Positions 17,472 through 25,755 of a DNA stretch of 64,000 nt are shown here, piece by piece (within the stretch, counting starts at the first letter, position 1; every line of letters starts with the position of its first letter). Below the pieces are notes generated by a model. The model ran no database searches, had not been told where the DNA came from, and worked only from the letters and a program-made list of their open reading frames with translations. The translations under genes and the position numbers were made by a program. This stretch comes from an uncultured Amaricoccus sp. (lineage in GTDB: Bacteria; Pseudomonadota; Alphaproteobacteria; Rhodobacterales; Rhodobacteraceae), in NCBI RefSeq assembly GCF_937891315.1, contig NZ_CALAGI010000140.1, positions 17,647 through 81,646 of the forward strand, written 5' to 3'.

Positions 17472-18506
17472 TTAACGCGGAACCAGTGCCCAGTAATCGA
17501 GATCGAGCAGGACGCCCGGCAGGTATTTCCCGTCGGCTCCGCGCAGCGCGTAGTCTTGGGTTCCACCCGTGACCGCCACCAGCCGAAGCCTCAGCGCGCC
17601 GACGCCGGGCGCCGCCGTCTCGGCCTTTTCCAGCACTTCGGACCAGGCGCCGACCGTCTCGCCGGCGAAGCAGGGGTTGGCATGGGCGCCGGCGTTGATT
17701 CCGGCCACGATCTGCGCATTGGCGAGGCCGTTGAAGGACAGCGCCCGCGCCAGACTGATGACATGGCCGCCATAGATCAGCCGCCGGCCATCCTCGCGCA
17801 AGGTGGCGTCGAAATGCACCTTCGCGGTGTTCTGCCACAGCCGGGTGGCAATCATGTGCTCGGCTTCCTCGATCGTGACCCGGTCCACATGATCGATCCG
17901 CTCGCCGACCTGGTAGTCACCCCAGCGGTGCGGCTCGCCGGCCAGGGCGAAATCGTAGGACGAGAAGTCGAGGCCGGCCGGAATGGCGAGATCCGCCGCC
18001 GTCAGCGCGGGCGCGAGATTCGGGACCACCGGCTCGGGCGCCACCGCCGCCCGATCGCGCTTGCGAACCATCACCCAGCGCACATAGCTCAGCACCGGCG
18101 CGCCGTGCTGGTTGAACCCCGTCGAGCGCACCCAGACCACGCCGCTCGCACCGTTGGAATTCTCGCGAAGTCCGATCACCTCGCTCACCGAATTCAGCGT
18201 GTCGCCGGGATAGACCGGCGCCAGGAATCGCGCCTCGGCATAGCCGAGATTCGCGACGGCGTTCAGGCTGATGTCGGGCACCGTCTTGCCGAAGACGATG
18301 TGAAACGCCGCGAGATCCTCGATCGGGCTTCGCGCCAGGCCGCTGGCGCGGGCGAATTCATCCGAGGAATAGAAGGCGAAGCGCGTCGGAAAGAGCGCGG
18401 TATAGAGCGCGCGATCGCCTTCCGTCACCGTCCGCGGCACCGCGTGGGCGATGGTCTGACCAACGCGGTAGTCCTCGAAGAAGTTGCCGGAACTCGTCTT
18501 GGACAT
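17472..18506 (-). CDS. mch: mesaconyl-CoA hydratase (beta-methylmalyl-CoA dehydratase)
   Basis: Enzyme of the ethylmalonyl-CoA pathway interconverting mesaconyl-CoA and beta-methylmalyl-CoA. The 344-residue protein is a tandem MaoC/hot-dog hydratase: FEDYRVGQTIAHAVPRTVTEGDRALYTALFPTRF opens the first domain, and YQVGERIDHVDRVTIEEAEHM opens the second at about residue 200. ATG 18506 (GGGAGAG upstream) is preferred over the adjacent TTG. It overlaps the DUF1737 gene by one base (TGATG). Its place beside sdh and the malyl-CoA thioesterase gene matches the Rhodobacter sphaeroides arrangement. Confidence 0.92.
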   Translation of the reverse strand: MSKTSSGNFFEDYRVGQTIAHAVPRTVTEGDRALYTALFPTRFAFYSSDEFARASGLARSPIEDLAAFHIVFGKTVPDISLNAVANLGYAEARFLAPVYPGDTLNSVSEVIGLRENSNGASGVVWVRSTGFNQHGAPVLSYVRWVMVRKRDRAAVAPEPVVPNLAPALTAADLAIPAGLDFSSYDFALAGEPHRWGDYQVGERIDHVDRVTIEEAEHMIATRLWQNTAKVHFDATLREDGRRLIYGGHVISLARALSFNGLANAQIVAGINAGAHANPCFAGETVGAWSEVLEKAETAAPGVGALRLRLVAVTGGTQDYALRGADGKYLPGVLLDLDYWALVPR

Positions 18507-18709
18507 CAAAGCTCTCCCAGCTTCATCTCGGGATCGTAGTCACGCTCGACCCGCTTCACCACCGCCTGGCCGCAACGCATCGCCCCCGCCGCGGCGTCGT
18601 AGGCATAGGAGGGATCGCCATAGAGTTCCCACCCCTGGGAGAGCGCGCGGGTGACCTTGTGACAGAAGGCCGAGGTATCGACATCCGTGAGGTAGCGATA
18701 GGCGAGCAT
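18506..18709 (-). CDS. DUF1737 domain protein
   Basis: 67-residue protein starting MLAYRYLTDVDTSAFCHKVTRALSQGWELYGDPSYAYD at the Met chosen here. The pattern of aromatic residues and the GWELYG core mark the DUF1737 family of small cytosolic proteins with no assigned activity. It is translationally coupled to mch (TGATG) and partly overlaps the end of the NnrU gene, so the three form one transcription unit. Confidence 0.8.
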   Translation of the reverse strand: MLAYRYLTDVDTSAFCHKVTRALSQGWELYGDPSYAYDAAAGAMRCGQAVVKRVERDYDPEMKLGEL

Positions 18710-18714
18710 CGGCG

Positions 18715-19275
18715 TCAGACCAGAAACGGCGGATAGCCAAGCCAAGTATGGATCATCACGATGGCGCCGAAAGTGACAATGGTGATCAGCCCGAGCCGCG
18801 CCTCGGCGGCCACCGGTCCGGGCACGGGCGGCGTCCAGTCGCCCGCGCCGTCGATCATCGCCATGGTGACCACCGCCCAGGTGCCAAGACCGCCGAACAG
18901 CACCAGCGAGGCGAGATCGCCGTTCACCAGCAGATGCGCGACCGCCCAGATCACCACGGCGGTCAGCATCGGGTTGCGCAGCCAGCCCTTGATTCGGCTC
19001 CTAGAATGGGAGGCGCCGAACAGCAAAACGGCGATCAGCATCAACAGGTTGTTGAGATGCACGGTCCAGCCGGGCGGCGTGTACACCGCGATGTATGGCG
19101 CCGCGCGATAGCCGATGATCATGAGGACGAGGCCGGCGGCGATCAGCAGCGCCATGATCCCGCGCGACGGCCCGGCGCCGAGCCGCTCGGTCAGCGCCGC
19201 GCGCTCGCCCGGCACCGCGCGCTTGAAGGCATGAGCGAGGCTCCAGACGACGAGGCCAACTATCAGCAGGGTCAT
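18715..19275 (-). CDS. NnrU family membrane protein
   Basis: 186-residue protein with five or six hydrophobic helices and the family elements LAHAFKR, HLNNLLMLIAVLLFGASHSRSRIKGWLRNPML and a final TWLGYPPF. NnrU was named for its effect on denitrification genes, but most homologues, as here, sit away from nir/nor genes and have no proven role. It is downstream of the malyl-CoA thioesterase gene and upstream of DUF1737 and mch, same strand. Confidence 0.85.
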   Translation of the reverse strand: MTLLIVGLVVWSLAHAFKRAVPGERAALTERLGAGPSRGIMALLIAAGLVLMIIGYRAAPYIAVYTPPGWTVHLNNLLMLIAVLLFGASHSRSRIKGWLRNPMLTAVVIWAVAHLLVNGDLASLVLFGGLGTWAVVTMAMIDGAGDWTPPVPGPVAAEARLGLITIVTFGAIVMIHTWLGYPPFLV

Positions 19276-19298
19276 CGTCGCCCCCCCTTGTTGCGAAA

Positions 19299-20180
19299 CT
19301 AGCTTCCGCTCGCCATCGCCGCGATCGCCGCCGCCCGCGCGAGCAGCCGCCGGGCCGAGGCGACATGCAGGTTCTCGATGATTCGGCCGTTCAGCACCGC
19401 GACGCCTTCGCCGCGGGCGGTCGCGCTTTCGAACGCCTCGACCTGAGCCTCGGCCAGCACGATCTCGTCCGGCGAAGGCGCGAAGACTTCGTTGGTGACG
19501 GCGAGCTGGTCGGGATGGATCAGCGTCTTGCCGTCGAAGCCCATGTCGCGCCCCTGAACGCAGGCGGCGCGCAGTCCGTCCTGGTCCTGGAAGGCGTTGT
19601 AGACACCATCGACGCAGATCAGCCCCTCGGCGCGGGCGGCGAGCAGGCAGAGCCCGAGGCTCGCCAGCAGCGGCGTCCGGTCCGGCGTATGGGCCGCGCC
19701 GAGATCCTTGACCAGGTCGTTCGTCCCCATCACGAACCCCTCGAGCCGGGGATGCGCCCCCGCGACCGAGGGCGCGTTCAGCATCGCCCGCGGGGTCTCC
19801 ATCATCGCCCAGATCCGGGTGCGTACCGGCGCGCCGTTCGCTTCCATCAGATCGGCGAGGCGCAGGATATGCGCCGGCTTCTCGACCTTCGGCAGCAGGA
19901 TCGCATCGGGTCCGGCCGCGCAGGTCCGCTCCAGATCCTCAAGCCCCCATTCGGTGTCGAGCGCGTTGATCCGCACGATCAGCCGCCGGGCCCCGTAGCC
20001 GCCAGCCTCGACCGCCTCGCCGACAAGGTCGCGGGCGCGCGGCTTTTCGGCCGGCGCCACGGCGTCTTCGAGATCGAGGATCAGCGCGTCGGCGGCCAGC
20101 GTCCGGGCCTTTTCCAGCGCCCTCGGCCGCGAGCCCGGCATGTAGAGCACCGAGCGATAGGGTTGGACGTTGTGCTCCAT
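19299..20180 (-). CDS. mcl2: (3S)-malyl-CoA thioesterase / CitE-like (Mcl2)
   Basis: 293-residue TIM-barrel protein of the HpcH/HpaI-citrate lyase beta family. Visible are RSVLYMPGSRPRALEKA, LDLEDAVAP, catalytic Arg about 70 (LIVRIN), Mg2+-ligand Glu about 128 (MMETPRA) and Asp about 155 (GTNDL). In Rhodobacter sphaeroides the paralogue in this position (next to mch) hydrolyses (3S)-malyl-CoA to malate and CoA, completing apparent malate synthase activity with the lyase Mcl1, which is not in this window. Placement in the ethylmalonyl-CoA pathway is by context; a lyase activity cannot be excluded by sequence. ATG 20180 gives the family start. Confidence 0.85.
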   Translation of the reverse strand: MEHNVQPYRSVLYMPGSRPRALEKARTLAADALILDLEDAVAPAEKPRARDLVGEAVEAGGYGARRLIVRINALDTEWGLEDLERTCAAGPDAILLPKVEKPAHILRLADLMEANGAPVRTRIWAMMETPRAMLNAPSVAGAHPRLEGFVMGTNDLVKDLGAAHTPDRTPLLASLGLCLLAARAEGLICVDGVYNAFQDQDGLRAACVQGRDMGFDGKTLIHPDQLAVTNEVFAPSPDEIVLAEAQVEAFESATARGEGVAVLNGRIIENLHVASARRLLARAAAIAAMASGS

Positions 20181-20482
20181 CGCATACAAACCCTTGTTGC
20201 GTCGCAGCACCCTTTACAAAGGGGTCGGCAAAACACAAGGGCAAACCGACCGGCCCGGCGTCGATCGGCGGCGCCGGCGTTGCGCGCGCGGCCGGCGTTG
20301 CGTGCGCGCAAGTCCTGGCGCGCGCGCCGTTAAGACATTCTTCGCCAATGAGCGCGAGGTTAACCAACGGACCGAAACGGTCGGCCCCGGCCAGGCGTTT
20401 CGGTCCTCCCGCGAGCCAATCGCCGCCACGCCGCGGGAACAGGTCCCGCGACCCCGTGCCCGCCCGAACCAGGAAGTCGAAG
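20181..20482. other. 302-bp intergenic region between mcl2 and a secreted-protein gene
   Basis: Divergent promoter region. It contains an 18-bp tandem repeat (20273-20290 and 20291-20308, GCCGGCGTTGCGYGCGCG type, one mismatch) and a short inverted repeat CCCTTTACAAAGGGG near 20210-20224. No gene is supported. Confidence 0.6.
20273..20308. repeat. 18-bp tandem repeat
   Basis: Two adjacent copies beginning GCCGGCGTTGCG, differing at one base (C versus T). Non-coding. Confidence 0.7.
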
Positions 20483-20803
20483 ATGTCCAAGCTTTCCTTT
20501 TTCGCGCGGCTGGCGGTCAGCATCGCCCTGCTCCACGCCACCCCGATCGCCGAGGCCCAGGGTCGCCCGGCCTGCGCCAAGCGCGATCTCGTCGTGCAGC
20601 GCCTGGAGGAACGGTTCGGCGAGACGCTGCGCAGCATGGGCCTGAACCAGAACGAGGGCCTCGTCGAGGTCTTCGCCTCGGAATCGACCGGCACCTGGAC
20701 AATCCTGATGACCATGCCCGACGGCGTCAGCTGCCTGCTCGCCGCCGGTCGCATGTGGGAGGACGGCGCCTCCCCGGCCATGATCCCCGGCAAGGACATC
20801 TGA
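20483..20803 (+). CDS. small secreted protein of unknown function
   Basis: 106-residue protein with a signal peptide (MSKLSFFARLAVSIALLHATPIAEAQG, likely cleaved after about residue 24). The mature part of about 80 residues has two cysteines (in ACAKRD and VSCLLAAG). ATG 20483 has AGGAAG upstream; the longer ORF from 20348 adds a charged leader that would hide the signal sequence. The stretch WTILMTMPDGVSCLLAAGRMWE resembles the YciI-free small periplasmic proteins common in Rhodobacterales, but I recognise no named family. Function unknown. Confidence 0.7.
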   Translation: MSKLSFFARLAVSIALLHATPIAEAQGRPACAKRDLVVQRLEERFGETLRSMGLNQNEGLVEVFASESTGTWTILMTMPDGVSCLLAAGRMWEDGASPAMIPGKDI

Positions 20804-20821
20804 TCCGCCGGCGCCACCGGT

Positions 20822-21574
20822 TCAGGTCAGTGCGTCATAGATGAGCTTGCCGCCCGCGACCGCGAGCAGCGCGTAGGTCAGCCGGAAGAACAGCTTCTCC
20901 TCGACGAGATCGTGCGCCCAGACGCCGATGAACACCCCCGCCACGGCGATCGGCCCGAGGATGAAATTGACCAGCGCCGATTCGGCCGTGAACATGCCGA
21001 GCGCCAGATAGAACGGCAGCTTGATCGCATTGATGAACCAGAAGACGATGACCGTCGTCGCCTGATAGGTCGTCTTGTCGAGCCCGGCTCCCAGCAGGTA
21101 CATCGTCGCCGGCGGCCCGCCCGCGTGCGAGACAAAGCTGGTGAAACCGGTGATCGTTCCCCAGAACAGACCCGCCGGCGTACCGCGATCCCCGGGGGGC
21201 GGGCGGAGCCAGCGGCGCTGTCGGGCGATCTGGAACAGGACAAAGCCGAGCGCCATCGCCCCGACCATCAGCCGCACCCCGTCCGCGCTGATCGAACGGA
21301 ACAGCCACCAGCCGAGCAGCGTGCCGGGAACCCCGCCGATCATCAGAAGCCGCGCGTGCGGCCAGTCCCACTTGCGCCAGTAGGACTTCAGACTCGTCAC
21401 ATCCATCAGCATGAGAAGCGGCAGCAGCAGGCCGACGGCCTGCGCCGGCGGCATGACGAGCGCGAGCAGCGGCGCGGAGACGAAGCCGGCGCCTGATCCG
21501 AACCCGCCCTTCGACACCGCGGAGATCAGCACCGCGACGACCGCCACGGCGTAGAACGTCGGACCATGCTCCAA
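20822..21574 (-). CDS. TauE/SafE (TSUP) family permease
   Basis: 250-residue inner-membrane protein with eight or so hydrophobic segments and the family's two repeated cores: SAVSKGGFGSGAGFVSAPLLAL near the N-terminus and GFTSFVSHAGGPPATMYLL in the second half. TSUP proteins export sulfite, sulfoacetate or other organosulfonates; the substrate here is unknown. I prefer a TTG start at 21574 because AAGGGG lies 5 nt upstream; a GTG two codons earlier is possible. It is convergent with the small secreted gene, and its start faces mdh. Confidence 0.82.
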   Translation of the reverse strand: MEHGPTFYAVAVVAVLISAVSKGGFGSGAGFVSAPLLALVMPPAQAVGLLLPLLMLMDVTSLKSYWRKWDWPHARLLMIGGVPGTLLGWWLFRSISADGVRLMVGAMALGFVLFQIARQRRWLRPPPGDRGTPAGLFWGTITGFTSFVSHAGGPPATMYLLGAGLDKTTYQATTVIVFWFINAIKLPFYLALGMFTAESALVNFILGPIAVAGVFIGVWAHDLVEEKLFFRLTYALLAVAGGKLIYDALT

Positions 21575-21691
21575 GATCACCCCTTCGCGCAGCCGTCCGG
21601 ATCGGACCGGCCGGCGTTTGCAGCTTGCCAAGTCGGACGCGAGCGGCTAGCCAAATCCCAAATTTCGCACCAGAAGGGGAGAGAGCGGCAA

Positions 21692-22654
21692 ATGGCAAGA
21701 CCGAAGATCGCGCTGATCGGAGCCGGACAGATCGGGGGTACGCTGGCGCATCTCGCCGCGCTCAAGGAACTGGGCGACGTCATTCTCTTCGACATCGCCG
21801 AGGGCACCCCGCAGGGCAAGGCCCTCGATATCGCCGAAAGCGCGCCCGTCGATGGCTTCGACGCCGACCTCAAGGGCGCCAACAGCTATGCCGAGATCGC
21901 CGGCGCCGATGTCTGCATCGTGACGGCCGGTGTCGCCCGCAAGCCGGGCATGAGCCGCGACGACCTGCTCGGTATCAATCTCAAGGTGATGAAATCGGTC
22001 GGCGAGGGCATCGCCGCCAACGCGCCCGACGCCTTCGTCATCTGTATCACCAACCCGCTCGACGCGATGGTCTGGGCCCTGCGCGAATTCTCGGGCCTGC
22101 CGCATGCCAAGGTCTGCGGCATGGCCGGCGTGCTCGACAGCGCGCGCTTCCGTCACTTCCTCGCCAGCGAATTCGCCGTCTCGGTCAAGGACGTGACCGC
22201 CTTCGTGCTCGGCGGCCATGGCGACACGATGGTGCCGCTGACCCGCTATTCCACCGTCGCCGGCATCCCGCTGCCCGATCTGGTGGAAATGGGCTGGACC
22301 ACGCAGGAGAAGCTCGACTCGATCGTTCAGCGTACGCGCGACGGCGGCGCCGAGATCGTCGGCCTCCTGAAGACCGGCTCCGCCTTCTACGCCCCGGCCG
22401 CTTCCGCGATCGAGATGGCCGAGGCCTATCTGAAGGACCAGAAGCGGGTCCTGCCCTGCGCCGCGCATCTCGACGGCCAGTACGGGCTGAAGGACATGTA
22501 TGTCGGCGTGCCGACCGTGATCGGCGCCGGTGGCATCGAGAAGGTGGTCGAGATCAAGCTCGACAAGGCCGAGAAGGCGATGTTCGACAAGTCCGTCGAC
22601 GCCGTGAAGGGCCTCGTCACCGCCTGCAAGGGCATCGACCCGACCCTCGGCTGA
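21692..22654 (+). CDS. mdh: malate dehydrogenase
   Basis: NAD-dependent, LDH-like malate dehydrogenase of the TCA cycle. The 320-residue protein has the dinucleotide-binding GAGQIGGTLAHL, the substrate arginines in GVARKPGMSRDDLL, ITNPLDAMVW, and the catalytic His in LGGHGDTMVPL. ATG 21692 is preceded by AAGGGGAGAG. A strong hairpin follows the stop, and 440 bp separate it from sucC, so it is probably its own unit. Confidence 0.96.
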   Translation: MARPKIALIGAGQIGGTLAHLAALKELGDVILFDIAEGTPQGKALDIAESAPVDGFDADLKGANSYAEIAGADVCIVTAGVARKPGMSRDDLLGINLKVMKSVGEGIAANAPDAFVICITNPLDAMVWALREFSGLPHAKVCGMAGVLDSARFRHFLASEFAVSVKDVTAFVLGGHGDTMVPLTRYSTVAGIPLPDLVEMGWTTQEKLDSIVQRTRDGGAEIVGLLKTGSAFYAPAASAIEMAEAYLKDQKRVLPCAAHLDGQYGLKDMYVGVPTVIGAGGIEKVVEIKLDKAEKAMFDKSVDAVKGLVTACKGIDPTLG

Positions 22655-22660
22655 GGCACC

Positions 22661-22700
22661 CGCGGTTGGCGACGATGTCGCCGCCGCGAAGGTCTCCTTT
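22661..22700 (+). terminator. hairpin downstream of mdh
   Basis: Stem GGCGAC-gat-GTCGCC inside an outer CGCGG/CCGCG stem (22661-22688), starting 6 nt after the mdh stop, with a short TTTT at 22697. Likely the mdh terminator. Confidence 0.55.
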
Positions 22701-22845
22701 TGTTCCTCAACGCGGGCCAGGGATGATTCGGACCGATGACCGGCATGGTCTTTTCTGCCTGAATCACCGCCTGGGCCGCGTCGCGCTTGGCGATGAAGTT
22801 CGTGTGGATATGGCGTTTCGTCGGGAACAACCCCTTCGGAACGCT

Positions 22846-22855
22846 TGTGATCACG
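22846..22855. promoter_or_regulatory. TGTGATCACG operator candidate, sucC distal site
   Basis: Nine of ten bases of the palindrome, about 240 bp upstream of sucC and 69 bp from the next copy. Confidence 0.55.
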
Positions 22856-22914
22856 TGCGGGGCGAAGCGGTGCGCGGACTGATTCGTGGTCGGCGCGCCG
22901 CAATTTTCGCCTTA

Positions 22915-22924
22915 TGTGATCACA
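22915..22924. promoter_or_regulatory. TGTGATCACA operator candidate, sucC middle site
   Basis: Exact 10-bp palindrome, 170 bp upstream of sucC; starts 21 bp (two helical turns) before the proximal copy. Confidence 0.7.
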
Positions 22925-22935
22925 GTCACATTTCG

Positions 22936-22945
22936 TGTGATCACA
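22936..22945. promoter_or_regulatory. TGTGATCACA operator candidate, sucC proximal site
   Basis: Exact palindrome about 150 bp upstream of sucC, the same distance as the site upstream of sdhC. The pair at 22915/22936 lies on one face of the helix. Confidence 0.7.
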
Positions 22946-23093
22946 GACACCGGCTTTTTCTCCGCGCATCCCCGAATGCACGTCAATTCGTTTGCAACGA
23001 TGAAAAACTAGTCATAGGAAAACCGGGCGCGCGGCAAGCCGAACGGCGAGCGAGCGCCGGATAGCGCCCCGCGGGGCCTAAGGATGGCGGCGG

Positions 23094-24287
23094 ATGAACA
23101 TTCACGAATATCAGGCCAAGCAGTTGCTCAAGGAGTATGGCGCCCCGGTCTCGGACGGGCGTGTCGTGCTGAAGGCCGACGAGGCCAAGACGGCGGCCGG
23201 CGAGATCGACGGCCCGATCTGGGTAGTCAAGGCCCAGATCCACGCGGGCGGCCGCGGCAAGGGCAAGTTCAAGGAAGCGAGCGCCGGCGACAAGGGTGGC
23301 GTTCGGGTCACCAAATCGGTTTCCGACGCCGCCGACGAAGCACAGAAGATGCTCGGTCGGACGCTCGTCACCCATCAGTCCGGCCCGGCCGGCAAGGTCG
23401 TGAACCGCGTCTATATCGAAGATGGCGCCGACATCGCACGTGAGCTCTATCTCGCGCTGCTCGTCGATCGCGGCACCAGCCGGATCGCCTTCGTGGTCTC
23501 GACCGAGGGCGGCATGGATATCGAGGAGGTGGCGGCCAAGACGCCGGAGAAGATCCTCTCCTTCTCGATCGACCCCGCCTCGGGCATCTCGGGCTTCCAC
23601 GGGCGCCGCGTCGCCTTCGCGCTCGGGCTCGAGGGCAAGCAGGTGAAGCAGTGCGTCGATCTCGTGAACCGGCTGTTCAAGCTGTTCGTCGAGAAGGACG
23701 CGGAGATGGTCGAGATCAACCCGCTGATCGTCACCAAGGACGGCGATCTGAAGTGCCTCGACGCCAAGATGGGCTTCGATTCGAACGCCCTCTATCGCCA
23801 CAAGGACATCCTCGCCCTCCGCGACGAGACCGAGGAGGATCCGAAGGAACTCGCCGCGTCGAAGTTCGACCTCAACTACATCGCGCTCGACGGCGAGATC
23901 GGCTGCATGGTCAACGGCGCCGGCCTCGCCATGGCGACGATGGACATCATCAAGCTCTACGGCTCGGAGCCCGCCAACTTCCTCGACGTCGGCGGCGGCG
24001 CGACCACGGAGAAGGTGACGGAGGCGTTCAAGATCATCACCGCCGATCCGAACGTGAAGGGCATCCTCGTCAATATCTTCGGCGGCATCATGCGCTGCGA
24101 CATCATCGCCGAAGGCGTGATCGTCGCAGTGAAGGCGGTCGGGCTCAAGGTGCCACTCGTCGTGCGCCTCGAAGGCACCAACGTCGAGCTCGGCAAGAAG
24201 ATCCTGAACGAGAGCGGTCTCGCGGTCATCGCGGCGGACAACCTCTCCGACGCTGCCGAGAAGATCGTCAAAGCTGTGAAGGGTTGA
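23094..24287 (+). CDS. sucC: succinyl-CoA synthetase (ADP-forming) beta subunit
   Basis: 397-residue ATP-grasp subunit that, with SucD, converts succinyl-CoA to succinate with ATP formation. It opens with MNIHEYQAKQLLKEYGAPV. It has the ATP-grasp elements KAQIHAGGRGKGKFKEA and EINPLIVT, and the CoA-ligase part GCMVNGAGLAMATMDIIKLYG with NFLDVGGGA. Spacing after the operator region suggests it is the promoter-proximal gene of sucC-sucD-sucA-sucB-lpd. AAGGA lies 10 nt before ATG. Confidence 0.97.
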   Translation: MNIHEYQAKQLLKEYGAPVSDGRVVLKADEAKTAAGEIDGPIWVVKAQIHAGGRGKGKFKEASAGDKGGVRVTKSVSDAADEAQKMLGRTLVTHQSGPAGKVVNRVYIEDGADIARELYLALLVDRGTSRIAFVVSTEGGMDIEEVAAKTPEKILSFSIDPASGISGFHGRRVAFALGLEGKQVKQCVDLVNRLFKLFVEKDAEMVEINPLIVTKDGDLKCLDAKMGFDSNALYRHKDILALRDETEEDPKELAASKFDLNYIALDGEIGCMVNGAGLAMATMDIIKLYGSEPANFLDVGGGATTEKVTEAFKIITADPNVKGILVNIFGGIMRCDIIAEGVIVAVKAVGLKVPLVVRLEGTNVELGKKILNESGLAVIAADNLSDAAEKIVKAVKG

Positions 24288-24292
24288 CGGCG

Positions 24293-24766
24293 ATGCGCGC
24301 CGCCGTCGGACTCGCCGTGGCGCTGGCGACTCCCGCCGCGCTGGCGGATGAGGCCGGGATGCGGGACGGCCTCACGGCCTGTTTCGCGGGACTTCCGCGC
24401 TTTGCCACGGTGCGGGACGCACTCGAGGCCAAGGGCTGGAGTGCGCGGCGAGGCGCTGATCCCGGCGAGTACGAGCTGCGGCGCCCGGGCGCCGAGGTCT
24501 TCGTCTCTCCGGGCAACGCCTACTCGTCGCCCGGCTGCACGGCGAAGTCCGCGGACGTCTCCGTGGCCCGCGCCGAGGCACTGCTGGAAAGCGAACTAGA
24601 TCGCGGCTTCGCCGGCAAGTGGAAGACCGCGCCGGGCTATGGCGGATCGAAAAGCTGGGTGGTGGCCGGGACCGGCGCCTCCCTGGTGATGTATGTGCTG
24701 GGCGGCGGCGATTCGGGCGACGGGCCCGGCGCGGGCGTTTCGCTCAGCGTTCGGAGGGACAACTGA
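24293..24766 (+). CDS. secreted protein of unknown function between sucC and sucD
   Basis: 157-residue protein with a signal peptide (MRAAVGLAVALATPAALA, cleavage near residue 18). The exported domain has two cysteines (LTACFAG and SPGCTAKS) and a Gly-rich C-terminal half. It starts 5 bp after the sucC stop and ends 1 bp before sucD, so it is embedded in the operon. No family recognised. An exported protein between two subunits of one cytosolic enzyme is odd. The signal peptide and tight spacing support it as real. Confidence 0.75.
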   Translation: MRAAVGLAVALATPAALADEAGMRDGLTACFAGLPRFATVRDALEAKGWSARRGADPGEYELRRPGAEVFVSPGNAYSSPGCTAKSADVSVARAEALLESELDRGFAGKWKTAPGYGGSKSWVVAGTGASLVMYVLGGGDSGDGPGAGVSLSVRRDN

Positions 24767-24767
24767 C

Positions 24768-25652
24768 ATGGCCGTTCTGGTCAACGAAAACACCAAGGTC
24801 ATCTGCCAGGGCTTCACCGGCTCGCAGGGCACTTTCCATTCGGAACAGGCGATCGCCTACGGCACCAAGATGGTCGGCGGCGTGACGCCCGGCAAAGGCG
24901 GCGAGAGCCATATCGGGCTGCCCGTCTTCAACACGGTGGCGGAGGCCAAGGACCGGACCGGCGCCACCGCGACCGCGATCTATGTCCCGCCGCCCTTCGC
25001 GGCCGACGCGATCCTCGAGGCGATCGACGCCGAGCTCGAACTGATCGTCGCCATCACCGAGGGCATTCCGGTGCTCGACATGATGAAGGTCAAGCGCGCC
25101 CTGCTCGGATCGAAGTCGATCCTGGTCGGACCGAACTGCCCCGGCGTCATCACGCCCGACGCCTGCAAGATCGGCATCATGCCCGGCCATATCCACAAGC
25201 GCGGCTCGGTCGGGGTTGTGTCGCGGTCGGGCACGCTGACCTACGAGGCCGTGAAGCAGACCTCGGACGTCGGCCTCGGCCAGTCGACCTGCGTCGGCAT
25301 CGGCGGCGACCCGATCAAGGGCACCGAGCATATCGACGTGCTGGAATGGTTCCTCGCGGACCCGGAGACCGAGTCGATCATCATGATCGGCGAGATCGGC
25401 GGCGCGGCCGAGGAAGAAGCGGCGCAGTTCCTCAAGGACGAGGCGAAGAAGGGCCGCTCCAAGCCGGTCGCCGGCTTCATCGCTGGCCGCACCGCGCCGA
25501 AGGGACGCCGGATGGGTCACGCGGGCGCGATCGTCGCCGGCGGCAAGGGCGGTGCCGAGGACAAGATCGAGGCGATGAGGTCCGCCGGGATCGTGGTCTC
25601 CGAAAGTCCGGCCGGCCTCGGTCAGGCTGTGCTGAAGGCCATCGGCCGCTAG
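24768..25652 (+). CDS. sucD: succinyl-CoA synthetase alpha subunit
   Basis: 294-residue CoA-binding, phosphohistidine-bearing subunit. It starts MAVLVNENTKVICQGFTGSQGTFHSEQA. The CoA pocket and the SRSGTLTYEAV segment are present, and the active His sits in RRMGHAGAIV. ATG 24768 is the expected start; the ORF's upstream residues overlap the secreted-protein gene. GGAGGG lies upstream. Confidence 0.97.
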   Translation: MAVLVNENTKVICQGFTGSQGTFHSEQAIAYGTKMVGGVTPGKGGESHIGLPVFNTVAEAKDRTGATATAIYVPPPFAADAILEAIDAELELIVAITEGIPVLDMMKVKRALLGSKSILVGPNCPGVITPDACKIGIMPGHIHKRGSVGVVSRSGTLTYEAVKQTSDVGLGQSTCVGIGGDPIKGTEHIDVLEWFLADPETESIIMIGEIGGAAEEEAAQFLKDEAKKGRSKPVAGFIAGRTAPKGRRMGHAGAIVAGGKGGAEDKIEAMRSAGIVVSESPAGLGQAVLKAIGR

Positions 25653-25662
25653 ACAAGGGTTT

Positions 25663-25690
25663 GGCCCGCGCGCCGACGCGCTCGCGGGCC
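25663..25690 (+). other. intercistronic hairpin between sucD and sucA
   Basis: Perfect 8-bp stem GGCCCGCG/CGCGGGCC with a 12-nt loop in the 103-bp sucD-sucA gap. No T-run, so processing or transcript stabilisation is as likely as partial termination. Confidence 0.5.
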
Positions 25691-25755
25691 TACCGGGGCG
25701 TGGATCCCGATCCGGGACCACATTTGGAGAGGAGCGGGCGCGCGCCCGTCGCAGC

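Larger units (their letters stand above)
22655..23093. other. 439-bp regulatory region between mdh and sucC
   Basis: No gene supported. It contains a hairpin just after mdh, then three TGTGATCACA-type palindromes (22846, 22915, 22936) in the 250 bp before sucC, within a stretch that is AT-richer than the surroundings. A minus-strand ORF crosses the left part but continues antisense through mdh, and is judged spurious. Confidence 0.7.

Noticed and set aside
22426..22854. Minus-strand frame of 142 codons in the mdh-sucC region
   Set aside because: Half is antisense to mdh and the rest has no recognisable family or ribosome-binding site. The sequence is better explained as a regulatory region.
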